Source of the DNA: Athripsodes cinereus
Lineage: Eukaryota > Arthropoda > Insecta > Trichoptera > Leptoceridae
Reading direction: 5' to 3'
Assembly (NCBI GenBank): GCA_947579605.1
Contig: OX388322.1
Span: forward strand, 1,302,001 to 1,366,000
Length of the DNA stretch: 64,000 nucleotides
The notes under the pieces are model-generated. The model had not been told where the DNA came from. It saw only the letters and a program-made list of their open reading frames with translations, and ran no database searches. The position numbers were made by a program, and so were the translations under genes. Positions within the stretch are counted from its first letter, which is position 1; each line of letters begins with the position of its first letter. This document shows, piece after piece, positions 40,531 to 52,282 of this stretch.

Positions 40531-43500
40531 ATGGAATCTAAAGGTGACGAAATGAGCTTTGATAAATCCGAAAGACACAGTAAGAATAAAATATAATTTA
40601 CGTTTCGAAAATCGTTAATATCCGAATATTTCACGAACCACCTCACTAGGAATTGTATTTTTGTTTTAGATTCACGCAAACAATTGAAACTTTTGATGCT
40701 GTCTAATATGAAAATGAGAAAACAAATGAAGGCATCTATTAGAGGAAGATTCATCAATAGGCTGAGGTTAGAAGAAGAAGTTTTGACTCTGAATAAACTG
40801 GCACAGTCCCTTATCACACATCTTTTAGGAACTCAACAGGTAAGACTATACCTACATCTTCTTCTCCTTGTCATAAGTCGAGAAAGTCTCCTTGATGCTT
40901 TTTTAGAAGTTTCTCTCTGAGAAAGAGAAGTTTCTCTCTGAGTTTCCCTCTCGAAGAAAGACCTCTGTCCATTGCTGCTTCTATTTTATATTAATGCATT
41001 ATTTTGTTAAATTTTTACAGGCTGATACATCAACATTTTATAATCCTGTTCAACTCACAGATATATTTGAAAATTCTACGAACACAACATCTCAAGCTCT
41101 ACAAAAGAAATCCGATGAATATACACTGTATTGTGACAAATGTTCTTTCAAATCTAAAAAGAAAACTCCGTTTGATGTTCATATGCGACGCCACGAAAAC
41201 TTGAGACAATATTCATGTGAGGAATGTTCTCAGAGCTTTGTTACTCTAGCGGAATTGAAGATACATCAACAGAAGCATGGAAAAGGGAAGCTGTACTCTT
41301 GTGATCAATGCTCTTATTCGTAAGTTAAAATATTTATGTTATTTAACACATTATCAGCTACAAATACTTACTTTTTATAACCAAACAGTTCATGCAGAGC
41401 CTTAGCTTCCAAAACAATCGTTCTTCAAGCATTTCAATCTTTAACATTGTTTTTTTTGTTTAAAACAGTGTACAACATAAACTTCTTTCACCTTTACCAC
41501 AAAAAAAATATCCTCATTTATGTGGCTGAAAGCCTTGTGCATGGATAAACAGTTCTGTTCTCGGTATTGGAGACTCTTTAATAATGTGACCCATTTGGAG
41601 TTATTATCTCCAAATGGGTCACGATTTGGAAGGGTAAAACTTATGTATTGAAATGTGTGTAGTGTTTATATTTGTTAATTATTGTCTTTATTGAATTAAT
41701 ATTATTTATTGATTTGGCGGTAATGTTGTGGTAGTTTCTAAACATAATTACGAATGTTTGGAGTCAAAAAACTTTACTAATACCACTAAAAATTTCAACA
41801 GGTATTCCTGTCATTCTCAAGCTCAAGTCAAATATTGCGCTTAAGAATGACAGGTTACCTGTTGAAACCTTGGTCGCCCGTATAATAATTTTTAGTGGTA
41901 TTAGTAAAGTTTTTTGACTCCAAACATTCGTAATTTTGTTTATTGAATTAACATAAAAATAATAATAAAAAAAATTTACCACCTAATATATAATATCCAA
42001 GTAAGGCATTTATATTTTTGATTTTGTATAATGATTGTTTTAATATTATTTCCTGCAGAACTTACAATGCTTATGTACTGGTATCACACAAAGAGAGGAT
42101 TCATCTCATGTGCAGGACATATTCTTGTAACTTATGTGATTTTACAACACAGGACAAGTGAGTATTATACATTTGTTTATAAGTATTTATTTATTAATGT
42201 ATTCACAACGTGAACCTCTTACATGTTATACAATTTACAAATAACAAATCAAAGTTTTCTTTTGCAAGACAATTGGAGTAAGACAAAAAGAACAATTGGT
42301 GAAGAATGAAATATACATGGGGATCAAATTATAACATTAAATTACAATAAATAAAATAGAAAAATGTCAAGTATATTATAAAATGTCAATGATAATGCAT
42401 GTACAATAGATGAAGGAACAACAAACTGTACACAAGTTATAATTTGAAAAACAAAAATATATTTTTTTTTTTATTTATATTGTAAATTTTAACTATGCAA
42501 CAGTTAAAAATCATTTTTATAATTCATAATTTTATTGCAATTTCAAACAACAAGCCAAAACTCATTTTTTATTAATTTAAGTTGTTGATCCATGGAACTG
42601 GGCTATCGGTTCATAATTATAAATTTTCTGATTTCTTTTATTTTACATTTAGATCCAGTTGGCAAGATCACAAGATGTCCAATCCTTCGCATAAAGCAGA
42701 AAATCATTGTGTTGCTTGCAAAAGCATGAGGAAGAGGCTTAAAATAACTGATTCACAATCGAGTGATGTTGATGTATTTGGGAAGAATGGAGATGAAAAT
42801 AGTATTAGACATACTTGTGGCAACAAATGGAAGTGTGAAACTTGTGGATTGTTGTAAGTTGGATTCTCCAATAATTTCTTTTATTATTTACTTGTAATTG
42901 GTCTAGATATCTCTGTTGATTGCACAGCATTCAAAATATTTCTCATTTTTTATTGTTAAATGTTGTGATTGGATATTGATTTTTTTACCCCGTGGGATCC
43001 CTGGTAAAGCATAGGACTCCCACTCGTTTTTGTAAGTTTTAGAGTGTCCTGTAAAAATCAGGTGTCTGTAAAACCTCACATATAAGAAAACTAACATAAA
43101 AAAATTAGGGATAAGGCATCCCACCCATCCTGAATGTCTAGTTTCATTATTGACTCAGAAAGAACAATCTGCATGATATTTACTAGAAGTTCGTCCACTG
43201 GTACTCCATTTAAGGAATCTTTTGCAATAGTATGGTTGCAGTAGTAGTACCAGCATGAACATGAACAAAGTTTGGAAGGCGTCTGGACTCAGCATCAGGA
43301 CAAAATGTCGCTTGTTCAATGTGTGCATCATCCCAATCCTTCTATATGGCTGTGAGTCTTGGCACTTAACCAAGGCTCAGGAGCGGAAGATACTAAGCTT
43401 TGAAAACGGGTGTCTTAGAAGGATTTTGTATGTCAAATGGTATGAACATGTTACAAATGATGCTGTGCCCCGACGCACCCAGCAAAGACCTGTAATCTCC

Positions 43501-45983
43501 GTAATACAGGAGAGACGATGGTCCTGGCTGGGACATGTTTTGAGAATGCCCAATGATAGTTGGCCTAAAAGAGCGCTGTTCTTCCATCCGCATGGGTTCC
43601 GTCGGCCCTGGCGTCCCCCTTTCAGAATACACCGTTCCTATGACAACAACATCAGAACGCAGGGAATGTCGTGGAAAGAGATTACGCAATTGGCGCAGAG
43701 ACGCTCTGAATGGAGGAGGCTGGTTTCTGCCCTGTGCTCCCGATAGGAGCGTTGAGGGCGATGAAGTGAAGTGACCACAGTAGTACCAGCATTGAAATTT
43801 TTTAAATTGAGATTTTGTAATTTTTTTCTTTTAGATACAAGAGGCGTGATTCATTGAAGAAGCATTCTGTAAAACATGCTGCGGAGCGAGAATATAAATG
43901 TGATATATGTGAATACTCTGCAACCACTAAACATTCCCTCACTGTGCACATCAGGTCACATTCTGGTAAATATATCTTTATGCGAAAAGAAAAAGGGGAT
44001 GAACCCAAAAACACTTCCTTCGCAAGAGAGCCAATACAAAATCCACACAGGGATACAATATTCTAACTATCAGTTTTGTTTTACATTAAAATATGGTGTC
44101 TAATGTGCAGATATATTGGCTCACCCTTTTTTCCATGACAAATAGCAGAACAAACATTATACCAAATTCTCCTGTCGACAAGGCTATAAATTTTTTTGAT
44201 GATTTGAATGTTCATGTTAATATATTTTCAACATAACATACAATGATTTTATCACCAGAATAGAGACTCACCTATGATTTTGTTGTTTCTCATGGTAATG
44301 TCTCTTATTTAAGTTTTTTTCTTTTTCGCTCTCAATTTTTTTTTATTTTGCTTTGTTGTTTTTCCCGTTGGGATCGCCTTGGCCAAAAGACGAAGTTTTT
44401 GAGATAATTATAATAATATGACCGATGTTTAGTGATTAAAACATCAAAAACAATTTGAAGATGAGTCGACTCATCCCCTTTTTTCTAGACTAAGACGCTT
44501 TCGGGAATAACTTCCTAGCAACATTTTAGATGTTTTTATTATTTATCTTTACTTGTAGGTGAGAAACCTTACCAATGCAGTGAGTGTCCATTTGCCTGTT
44601 CCACTAAAAGCTATCTGACAGTTCACATCAACAATCATCTTGGAATCAAGCCTTACGGATGTGATTTGTGCTCCTTCAGGTCAGTAAATATCATTTCCAC
44701 AATAAATTCTATATGCAATAGAATATAGTACATATAATAGATCACCCATTCGTTCTGTTAAGGAGAAACATGACGTAACAAATTTTCTATCTATCTACCA
44801 TCATGGTATTGCCACAAATGGGGTAGCCATCTGACTGACTATATGTGATGAACATACATCCTACCCATGGAAGAACGAATTTGGGGATGAATTCTTCGAC
44901 CAACAAGGCAATGGACTTTTTTAATTTGTTGGCTTAGAACTGTGACATATTTTCTCTGTCTTACAGGGGCTTTGTTGCCTTGATTGAGGCAACGAACATT
45001 CTATGATGATTTGTTTGTTTGTTTGTTTATTTATTTTTATTTTGTTCTTTTCAAATATTGTAAATATTATGTAACTTTATATAAATTGTGTCTCTTTGCA
45101 CATCACATTGGCCAAAAGTTGTAAAGATGTGCAAAATAAATTCAAAGAGAATAGGTGTTCCATTTTGTGCCATAAAAAGACGACATAACTCAAGTTGTTA
45201 AATAATTTTAACACAATATTTTTATTTATTTTTTACGATTAACTTAACATCCAATTTTTTTAATTCAGTGATGAAACATGTTTCATATCTGTAATCTGTT
45301 TATTTATATTATGGCACAGGGAGAACGACCTGTAGCTTTATTATTATTATAGACAATAAGCTTATTAGGATCATTACAGGTGAAGACCAATGCGATGCAT
45401 AAGACATCATCTATGAGATATCTGTTCGGTGAAAAATCTTGCTTTTGCAATAAACTATTCACAATTTATTATTAGTCTGTATTTGATTTTGAGATTTCGT
45501 ATAGGTATAATTGTTTGAAAAAACAATACACGTATAGAATGAAAAATGTAAATAATAATAATAATAAATACTTTATTCAAACAATCAATAAAAATCCAAA
45601 AACAGGACCAGAGACAATAGTTCACCAATATGAATAAACTTATGTTGCAGCAGCCTCACTAGGTTGTCCTGCATCGAGGCATATATATATATATATATAT
45701 TGCAACTGATTATTTTCTTTACAATATATTTTACAATCAAATTTGTTTTTTCAGATCTGCAGACTCGTCAAAGATTTCCAAGCATAAACAAAGAATGCAC
45801 AAGGAATCAGAGTCCAGTAATGTCATTAACACAAGTAGTGGGGGAATGCAGATTCAGCCTGTGTTGCAAACAAGCAGCATTAGTTCTGGAGGCACTTCAA
45901 AAATGATGTGTAAACATTGTGGAAGAATGTTCCATACCATGGGAGCCCTTATTCATCACGAGAAAGAACATTCTGGAGGATGA
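40531..45983 (+). CDS. C2H2 zinc-finger protein, 8 coding exons
   Basis: Exons: 40531-40579, 40670-40839, 41021-41319, 42059-42157, 42653-42853, 43835-43965, 44559-44679, 45755-45983; GT-AG introns and matching phases give 432 residues. Residues about 17-73 are basic and probably helical, without a recognised domain. About nine C2H2-like fingers follow, from [12 protein letters not shown] and [10 protein letters not shown] to a last one, [11 protein letters not shown], next to the C-terminus. Finger 4 ([11 protein letters not shown]) has a degenerate second half. A segment with CVACKSM and a polar stretch separates fingers 4 and 5. Introns cut through several fingers, unlike single-exon KRAB-type arrays, so this looks like an old conserved gene. 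A CxxC-H-H array of this type predicts DNA binding in the nucleus. A LINE and a SINE sit in intron 5, a hairpin MITE in intron 4. The stop codon lies about 50 bp from a large foldback transposon. Confidence 0.88.
41586..41622. repeat. Perfect 15-bp stem hairpin in an intron
   Basis: GTGACCCATTTGGAG, a 7-bp loop, then the exact inverse. It is in the intron between exons 3 and 4 of the C2H2 gene. Confidence 0.85.
41747..41934. mobile_element. 188-bp foldback MITE in an intron of the C2H2 gene
   Basis: ATTACGAATGTTTGGAGTC and AACTTTACTAATACCACT are mirrored exactly at the right. Inner arms CAACAGGTATTCCTGTCATTCT / GAATGACAGGTTACCTGTTG also pair, so about 80 bp per arm folds back. Confidence 0.8.
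42158..42652 (+). other. Intron between exons 4 and 5 of the C2H2 gene
   Basis: AT-rich; TACAATTTACAAATAACAAA to AACAAACTGTACACAAG looks like a reversed LINE 3' region but is not matched elsewhere here. Confidence 0.35.
42988..43256 (+). mobile_element. SINE family B copy, tail interrupted by LINE-A
   Basis: Runs CCCCGTGGGATCCCTGGTAA to a GCAGTAGTAGTACC tail. The LINE-A at 43257 inserted in this tail. Confidence 0.75.
43257..43778 (+). mobile_element. LINE-A, 5'-truncated, open frame intact
   Basis: A plus-strand frame to 43746 encodes the C-terminal part of a non-LTR reverse transcriptase protein: [54 protein letters not shown]. Flanked by the exact 14-bp duplication AGTAGTACCAGCAT (43243-43256, 43779-43792). 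With the frame still open it is among the youngest insertions here. It sits in intron 5 of the C2H2 gene on its sense strand. Confidence 0.9.
43966..44558 (+). other. Intron between exons 6 and 7 of the C2H2 gene
   Basis: No element recognised. Confidence 0.45.
44790..44870 (-). mobile_element. SINE family B scrap
   Basis: CTACCATCATGGTATTGCC and AATGGGGTAGCCATCTGAC match the family 3' end in reverse. Another scrap of the family is at 45270-45345 (TATGGCACAGGGAGAACG). Confidence 0.6.
45540..45700 (-). repeat. Reversed LINE-like 3' end and TA microsatellite
   Basis: (AAT)n then AATACTTTATTCAAACAATC through TTGTCCTGCATCGAGG, and (TA)n at 45680-45701, 55 bp before the last exon of the C2H2 gene. 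Confidence 0.45.
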
Positions 45984-46035
45984 TGAAATTAATATTAGCC
46001 CCTTTGCTACCCTTATTTTTAAAAACAAAATGGGT

Positions 46036-46840
46036 TGTGCTGGCTTTACGGAGCCCAACCCATTTTGAAAATCGACTTTTTTTCGATGCCGTTCGTTTGT
46101 TCAGCGTTTGTTTAGGTATGTTTAGCTATTTCCATTGTTTGTTTAGCCCTTTTTAAACACTTTTTTTAAAAAACAAAATTTTTGGTGGAGGTTTCAACTT
46201 GACTAACCCTTTTCTATAATTTTATATTTTTAGTGCGATTCGTTTGTTTAGGTTTGTTAAGCTATTTTTAGACGTTTGTTTAGGCAATCTTCTATATATT
46301 TTTAAGAAACATTATGTTATGTTCTCAAGCAAATCGACAAAAGTATCACAATTTTATATTTAGATAGTAGACAACATGTGCGACTCGATGAATTTCGTTA
46401 ATTAACCCTCTGTATGCGGGAGCTGACTATAGTCAGATAGTACGTGCAAACCAAATCTGCGGAAGCTGAGTATAGTCATTTTCAACATTCATATGAGTAT
46501 TACGGTTGTATTATGTAACATAACTCCAAGAATGTACCAGACATTGATGTACAAAATATTATTGCAGAAGTATTAGTTCATGAATCATGCGTCGACACTG
46601 TCGCTATGGCATATCTCCAAACAGTTCTTACTGTAACTTGGTATCATTTTCTTTTCTGTGATGAGGAAGATGATAGAATGTTTTAATCAGATTTATTCTG
46701 AAATTACAAACTTAATTTAATGTTTTTTTTTAAACAAAAAAGATATATCTGGGTTTTTGTTATAAACTCAATACAACCTTATACACCTTTCACACTAAGC
46801 TAAAAGCTAAAAACTTTACTCAAACACACGCGATTTATCC
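46036..46840 (+). repeat. Left inverted arm of the foldback element
   Basis: It pairs with 54214-54850 on the opposite strand. From outside inwards it holds: a small hairpin with the AAAATGGGTTG motif; TTTGTTTAG-type repeats with about 170 bp absent from the other arm; a TTAACCC motif at 46402; two copies of GCGGRAGCTGASTATAGTCA; and the 3' half of a SINE (46731-46812). Confidence 0.85.
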
Positions 46841-47538
46841 AAAAATAATTTTAACATTATTTCTTAAAATATGCATATGTGAACAAAAAAAATGTAGGTT
46901 TATGATGTCCTATATTTTATTGGTTGAAAAGTTCAATCGAATAAAAAAAATAATATCTATATACCTATAGATATTTTTTTTATATTTATAAATATACCTA
47001 CCGGTATATTTAAATTTGATTTCCAAACCTCCATACTAACTTTTTTTTAAGAATCTAGAAAAACGGCACAAGAGTGTATGAAAAAAATGTGAAGGAGATA
47101 AAATATTAATTTTTTGCATGAGTTTGAAAAGGGGTTAAAAATGAACTTTCCGCTTAAAATGTATACTTACTTAATATGATATTGGCGTCATTAAATAAAT
47201 TTTGAAAAGTATTATAAAAGATGAGTTGAGAAGATGTCAATATTATATTTATGGGCCGCTTTCGCTTGATAACTTAGTACATTATATTTAATTAAACATA
47301 AGGCAAGAATTAATTTACATCGATATTATTTGTTTTTACATATATATCCATGTAACTAAATAATTATAACTATCTATGAATTTGATGTATGTACCTATTC
47401 TATATTGAGGGCTAGATGTATTACATGTTTTTTTTTACATTTATTTAGTGATGTTTACTTAATTTCATTACCTATGTATAAAATCATTTTTACTCTGCAA
47501 ACTTTTTTCAAAGTATAAGGTCGTCTAGAATTTCAAGG
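46841..47538. other. Interior of the foldback element, left
   Basis: AT-rich, no coding. ATATCTATATACCTATAGATAT (46951) is a small palindrome. Confidence 0.45.
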
Positions 47539-47554
47539 TCATAAGCTTGGTCAT

Positions 47555-48211
47555 CATCTCTAGCCATCTCTCCACTGCTGGATGTAGGCCTCTTCCATAT
47601 TCTTCCATCTTTTTCTCTCCTGCGCGACTGCTGTCCACCTCCTACCCGCGACATGGATGATATCGTCAACCCATCTTTTCTGCGGTCGACCCACTCCCCT
47701 TTTTTGATCCCACGGTCTCCAGTTCACGATTCTAGGTGTCCATCTTTCAGTTCCCTGTCTAGCCACATGACCCGCCCACTGCCATTTCAATTTTGTGACA
47801 CGGTCCACCACATCGGCAACTTTTGTTCGGCGTCTGATTTTCACAATTGGTACTCTGTCTCTAAGACTTATGCCTAGCATTTGCCTTTCCATAAATCTTT
47901 GTGCACATCTTAATTTGTGTATGGTATTGGCTGTCAGTGTCATTGTTTCAAGACCATATGTCATTACAGGGAGGATACATGTGTCATAGACCTTCCTTTT
48001 CAGGTTAATGGGAACTTCTTTGTTTTTGAGAATGTGACCTAATTTACCAAAGGCGGCCCAACCCAATCCAATTCTTCTTGGTATCTCTGCTGTCTGGTTT
48101 GCTTTCCCCAATTTGATTTTATGTCCGAGATAAATGTATTCTTCAACATGTTCTATTGTTTTATTGTCTATGGTGAGACCGCTGTTGGAGGGGCTCATAA
48201 TTTTTGTTTTT
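47555..48211 (-). mobile_element. 5'-truncated non-LTR retrotransposon (LINE) fragment
   Basis: An open frame of 225 residues reads as the C-terminal part of a non-LTR reverse transcriptase protein, with LPVMTYGLETMTL, WQWAGHVARQ and GRPQKRWVDDI motifs. It is flanked by a perfect 16-bp duplication, TCATAAGCTTGGTCAT (47539-47554 and 48212-48227), so it is one recent truncated insertion into the foldback element. The frame is intact across the fragment. Confidence 0.85.
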
Positions 48212-48228
48212 TCATAAGCTTGGTCATT

Positions 48229-48264
48229 TACTATCAAATATAAAAAAAAATATATTTGATAGTA
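48229..48264. repeat. Short perfect hairpin
   Basis: TACTATCAAATATA is followed by eight A and its reverse complement. It starts right beside the LINE target duplication. Function unknown. Confidence 0.6.
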
Positions 48265-48519
48265 AAATAGTATTGTGAAAGAAAATTTGAAATAAGTAAA
48301 ATTTAATTTTATGAAAGTAAAATTTAAATTTGTATCTTGTGTATTAGAGATTATTTATTATATTTTAATTAATAATATAAAAATTTCAAATTTGTAAGAG
48401 ATAATTAATTATTTTAGTTATTGTAGTAAAAACCTCATAAGGTTGAAATATAAGATATGAAATACCTTTGATTTGTGATAACACCAAAAGTGGGCACTGC
48501 CACTTCAATCACTATAGTT

Positions 48520-48690
48520 CCTACAATCTGGACGTTCCTCTTTCACATTATACAGTTCTTATGACAACAACATTATATTATGTAGCTTTAGGAATGTTGT
48601 GGGAAGAAGTGACCCAAGTGGTACAAAAAAACTGAATGGAAAAGGCCGGTTTATTCTGATATATTCCCAGGAATAGCTTTGAAGGTCAAT
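48520..48690 (+). mobile_element. Degenerate LINE-A 3' fragment
   Basis: Similar to the 3' end of the LINE at 43257-43778 (CTTATGACAACAACAT, AATGTTGTGGGAAG) but with many changes and small indels. Confidence 0.6.
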
Positions 48691-49250
48691 TGAGAGTCTG
48701 TTTATGTGTTTTTATTAATTTATTTTATGCTTTTTGCATATCATCATTATATAACAGTGTTAATAAAACAATACAATTTTTGATTCAATAAATGAAATAA
48801 CTTAATTTTAATATGTTATTAGAATATGTGATAATCACAAAATCTCTCATGAAAACTTAGCGTACAATTGAAAACAAAAAAAGACAACTTTACTGGAGGT
48901 AAAATAAATTTAAAACAAACGAAATTCACACATCACACAAGAGAAACAAATAATGAATAAATAAATATAAGGAAATTTCTCAAAAAAAATGCTGAAAAAA
49001 CTAGTGCCATTTAATATCAAATTTGACCTTTTTTTATTAAAAACACTAATTTCTACAGCCATTTAAGCTTAGTAATTAAATTTAAAAATCGTTAATAAGT
49101 AGATATTTTTTAAACTACTCTTTAATTCGAGAGGACCTCGTGTATGGCGAGAAGTTCTCCTAATACACCCGTGAACGATTGTTGCTGCCTATAACGACGA
49201 CAAAAAAGTACATAGTTTTGAGAAAATTTCAAACAAGTCTTAACAATACT
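48691..49250. other. Interior of the foldback element, before the SINE
   Basis: No coding or repeat recognised. Confidence 0.45.
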
Positions 49251-49401
49251 TTTTTTTTTCAACCCAAATACAACCTTATACACCTTTCACACTAAGCTAA
49301 AAGCTTGTGCCGTGAAAGGGGAGTTTGCCGGCACCTGGGATCGAACCACGGACCCCTTGTTCTGAAGGCCGAGACTCTACCTCCAGGCTACCGACGAACT
49401 C
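49251..49401 (-). mobile_element. tRNA-derived SINE (family C)
   Basis: On the minus strand it begins GAGTTCGTCGGTAGCCTGG, with an A-box-like region and a B box (GGTTCGATCCC) about 45 bp on, and ends in an oligo-A tract after AAGGTTGTATTTGGGTT. It sits inside the foldback element. Confidence 0.75.
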
Positions 49402-51032
49402 AATTTGCTGGTATAAGGAAAAATTAACTTAGCTAGTTTTTACTATTAAATATTGGACACTTATAAACTGTTGACAAATTGACACAAATAATAGTTTCAA
49501 TCAAATGACATGCAATTACAAAGTTTTGAATATATTACGATATAAAGAAAACAACTGTTGGAGACATTTTAAAAATTATTATTTTTACAAGGGCAGGGTA
49601 AAATGAGCTTAGCACTTAATGTATATTAATATAATAGGTATAGTGGAAGAACTTTTTCATTGACTGATACATTTTTCACAACATTTTTTGATAAGTCATC
49701 ATGACGCTCCCATGAGTTGATTGAGATGCGATAGGCATATCTAACGTAGTGTCCTGGTCTATAATCGATGAAGCCTACTAGATTGTAATCTCGTTTTGCT
49801 ATTTTAAGGTTTTTGGGCAATTCATCTAGGTTATGATGTCTGTTGAATTTTTGTAATGCATTTTCTGGAAATAAATGCGAGCCCAAGTAGTCGCAGTCTA
49901 TGAATATATGTTCGTTGGTGTTGATGGTTATAGTTGTTATACCTTCACAGGGTTTGACGCACCTAGATTTCACGGTTTCTGGTATTTCTCCCTGATGATT
50001 TAGCTGAATTGCAGAATGTTTCTGTTATTGTTCTAAGATTTTTTGTTCTCTTACATTGTTCCTCTGAACATTGTGTCAAAACATCCACACTTGGAAGGTC
50101 TTGTAATAAGTTTTTTGCAAGTGTGGTGGCATTTGTGACACAATCGTATTCCCAAGAAACTACTATGCCAGCATTTTGCGGAACAGGTAACTGATGAGTT
50201 GGCTCACTTATTGAGCATATTACTTCTGCTCTAAGCTTATAAGAACTCTGAAGCGCCCCCACAGTTGCTAAATTCTTCACAGTTAGCAGCAGTTTATTGG
50301 ACGAATTATCGACGAATCGCCTATAATGCGTCAGTTCTATGTATGAATTCTTTAAAACAGAGGCTATAGCATCAAATGCACACGAATTTTTAACACATAC
50401 TTGTGTTATCTTATCAAGTTTAATGAAATTTTGCATTAAATTTCTGTTACGTAATAGATGAGATTTCGGTGGCTTTATTTGGTTAACATGTATGGCCGTA
50501 TCCAACTCTGGAAATTTGTCCAAATATTTTCCTTTTCTTGATTTTGATTTTTCTCCTTTAATTTTGTGTCTCCAATTTTCGACATCGTTTAGATCCAGTG
50601 GTGCGACTATCGTGTGTTCTGTACAATCTTCAAACATGGTACTGTTAGGTATTGCATTTATCCTGTTTTCTGTTTCCTTGCATGGATGGCCTTTTTTTGA
50701 TGTATTTGCTTGAACAGTAAACTGACTTCAAATGGATATCTAGAAATTCATGTATGTGTATTGGTTTCGCCAGTCCTTTTAAAATATTTGTTTTGATGTC
50801 ATTAAAATTTCCTTCCACGGCAGCTGATGAAGCTATAAGATTTGGGGAATTAAATGATTTTACCATTACAGCGGACCAAAGAGGAAAATCTTTTGCCAAA
50901 CGAACGAAATGGTTGGCCACTCCCTCTGAGTAATATGAATTTAATCTACTTCCTTTTGTTTGGCTTCTTTCTAAAGATAACAAGTAAATTTCATTTATCC
51001 AAACATTAATTTTGAAGATTTGTTTTTATCAT

Positions 51033-51119
51033 GTTTGTTATGTTTCTTACATGCAGCTGGTCTGCTGGTTACCCCACTTGTGGGATATGCCGTGATGGTA
51101 TAGTAGTAGTAGTAGTAGT
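51033..51119 (+). mobile_element. 5'-truncated SINE (family B) with target duplication
   Basis: An 87-bp insertion ending in (TAG)n, flanked by a perfect 11-bp duplication GTTTTTATCAT (51022-51032 and 51120-51130). It holds the family 3' end CTTGTGGGATATGCCGTGAT and interrupts the transposase pseudogene. 5' truncation plus a target duplication fits target-primed reverse transcription. Confidence 0.85.
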
Positions 51120-52282
51120 AGTTTTTATCATCATTCTGTGAATCCACCAATTTCTTGTTCTTTCTTCAAATTCGATGTTTGATAGTTCCATCTCCGTCAC
51201 TCCTCTTATCTTGTTTGAAAGATATTGTAAAGAATCTTCCATTGGCACATTCATCTCCTTTGAATCTGTACCTTCATCTGATGAGAGGGATATTATTAAA
51301 ATGTGTGATAAATTCTCTTTGAATTCACTTGCTGATGCAGAAATTATCAAAAGACTGAAACAACAAATGTAAAATTCTTTTACTCTTTTTGAACTTTTGT
51401 CGTGCCATAGACTCCAATTGCAGACGGACTTCAACATATGAGCAACATCAAGCCTCACATAGGGAGGGAGGTTGGTTGTTTTTCGAATCAAAAATAAAAA
51501 ACATTTTTCTTTGTACTCCTGTGCATCTGCCGATCTACCGAATGAACGACATACTGTTGCCTTTAATGCAGCGGAGTTGTCTATAACAATTTCTCTTGGA
51601 CATGGAGCTCCACAACGCTCCCATTCGTTTAGCCAGTATAAAACAGAGTTCGCATCGTGTTTTTCAGACAGCATCTGAACTACTGGAAGGGTAGTGTGGG
51701 CAGTTTTCATCACACCCTCATATAGAAATATGTTTTGCGATGGTCCATGTTGTCTTGAGTATTTTTCTAACCAGTGATCCAGTGGCGTCTATGGCCAAAA
51801 CGACGTATTCACTATTCCAATTTTTTTTATATAAATGCATTTGTGATAGGGTGTAATAATGGACAAAAAATTGTATCATATCCAATATCGTGGGTGCTTC
51901 CACAATGTGGCTGTTCGTGTTTCATTATTTGTAGCCATATGATATGGATCAGGGCCATAAATAATGTCACTGTGAAAGTCTTTGTATTTCTGTTTTGCTT
52001 TGCGTAAAACGTCACTACTGTATAGAGTGGGAGGTTCTACATCTCCTTCATCCATTAATATCCTTGCGGTTTTGCGGCGATATTCGTTCGCAGAATCATT
52101 ACCGATTTGATTTCCGATAAAAACCATTTTTTGTCCCTGTAATTTGCGTTTCTTGAAATGGGGTACATTTCTTTTATCTTTCACTCTCCATAGCAGTTTC
52201 ACAGCTTCGTCATGAAGAGGCTCTTGATGGATAACACCAGAACCTTCAGCGCCACATTGAGCGCAAACTGCGTCAATCGTTA

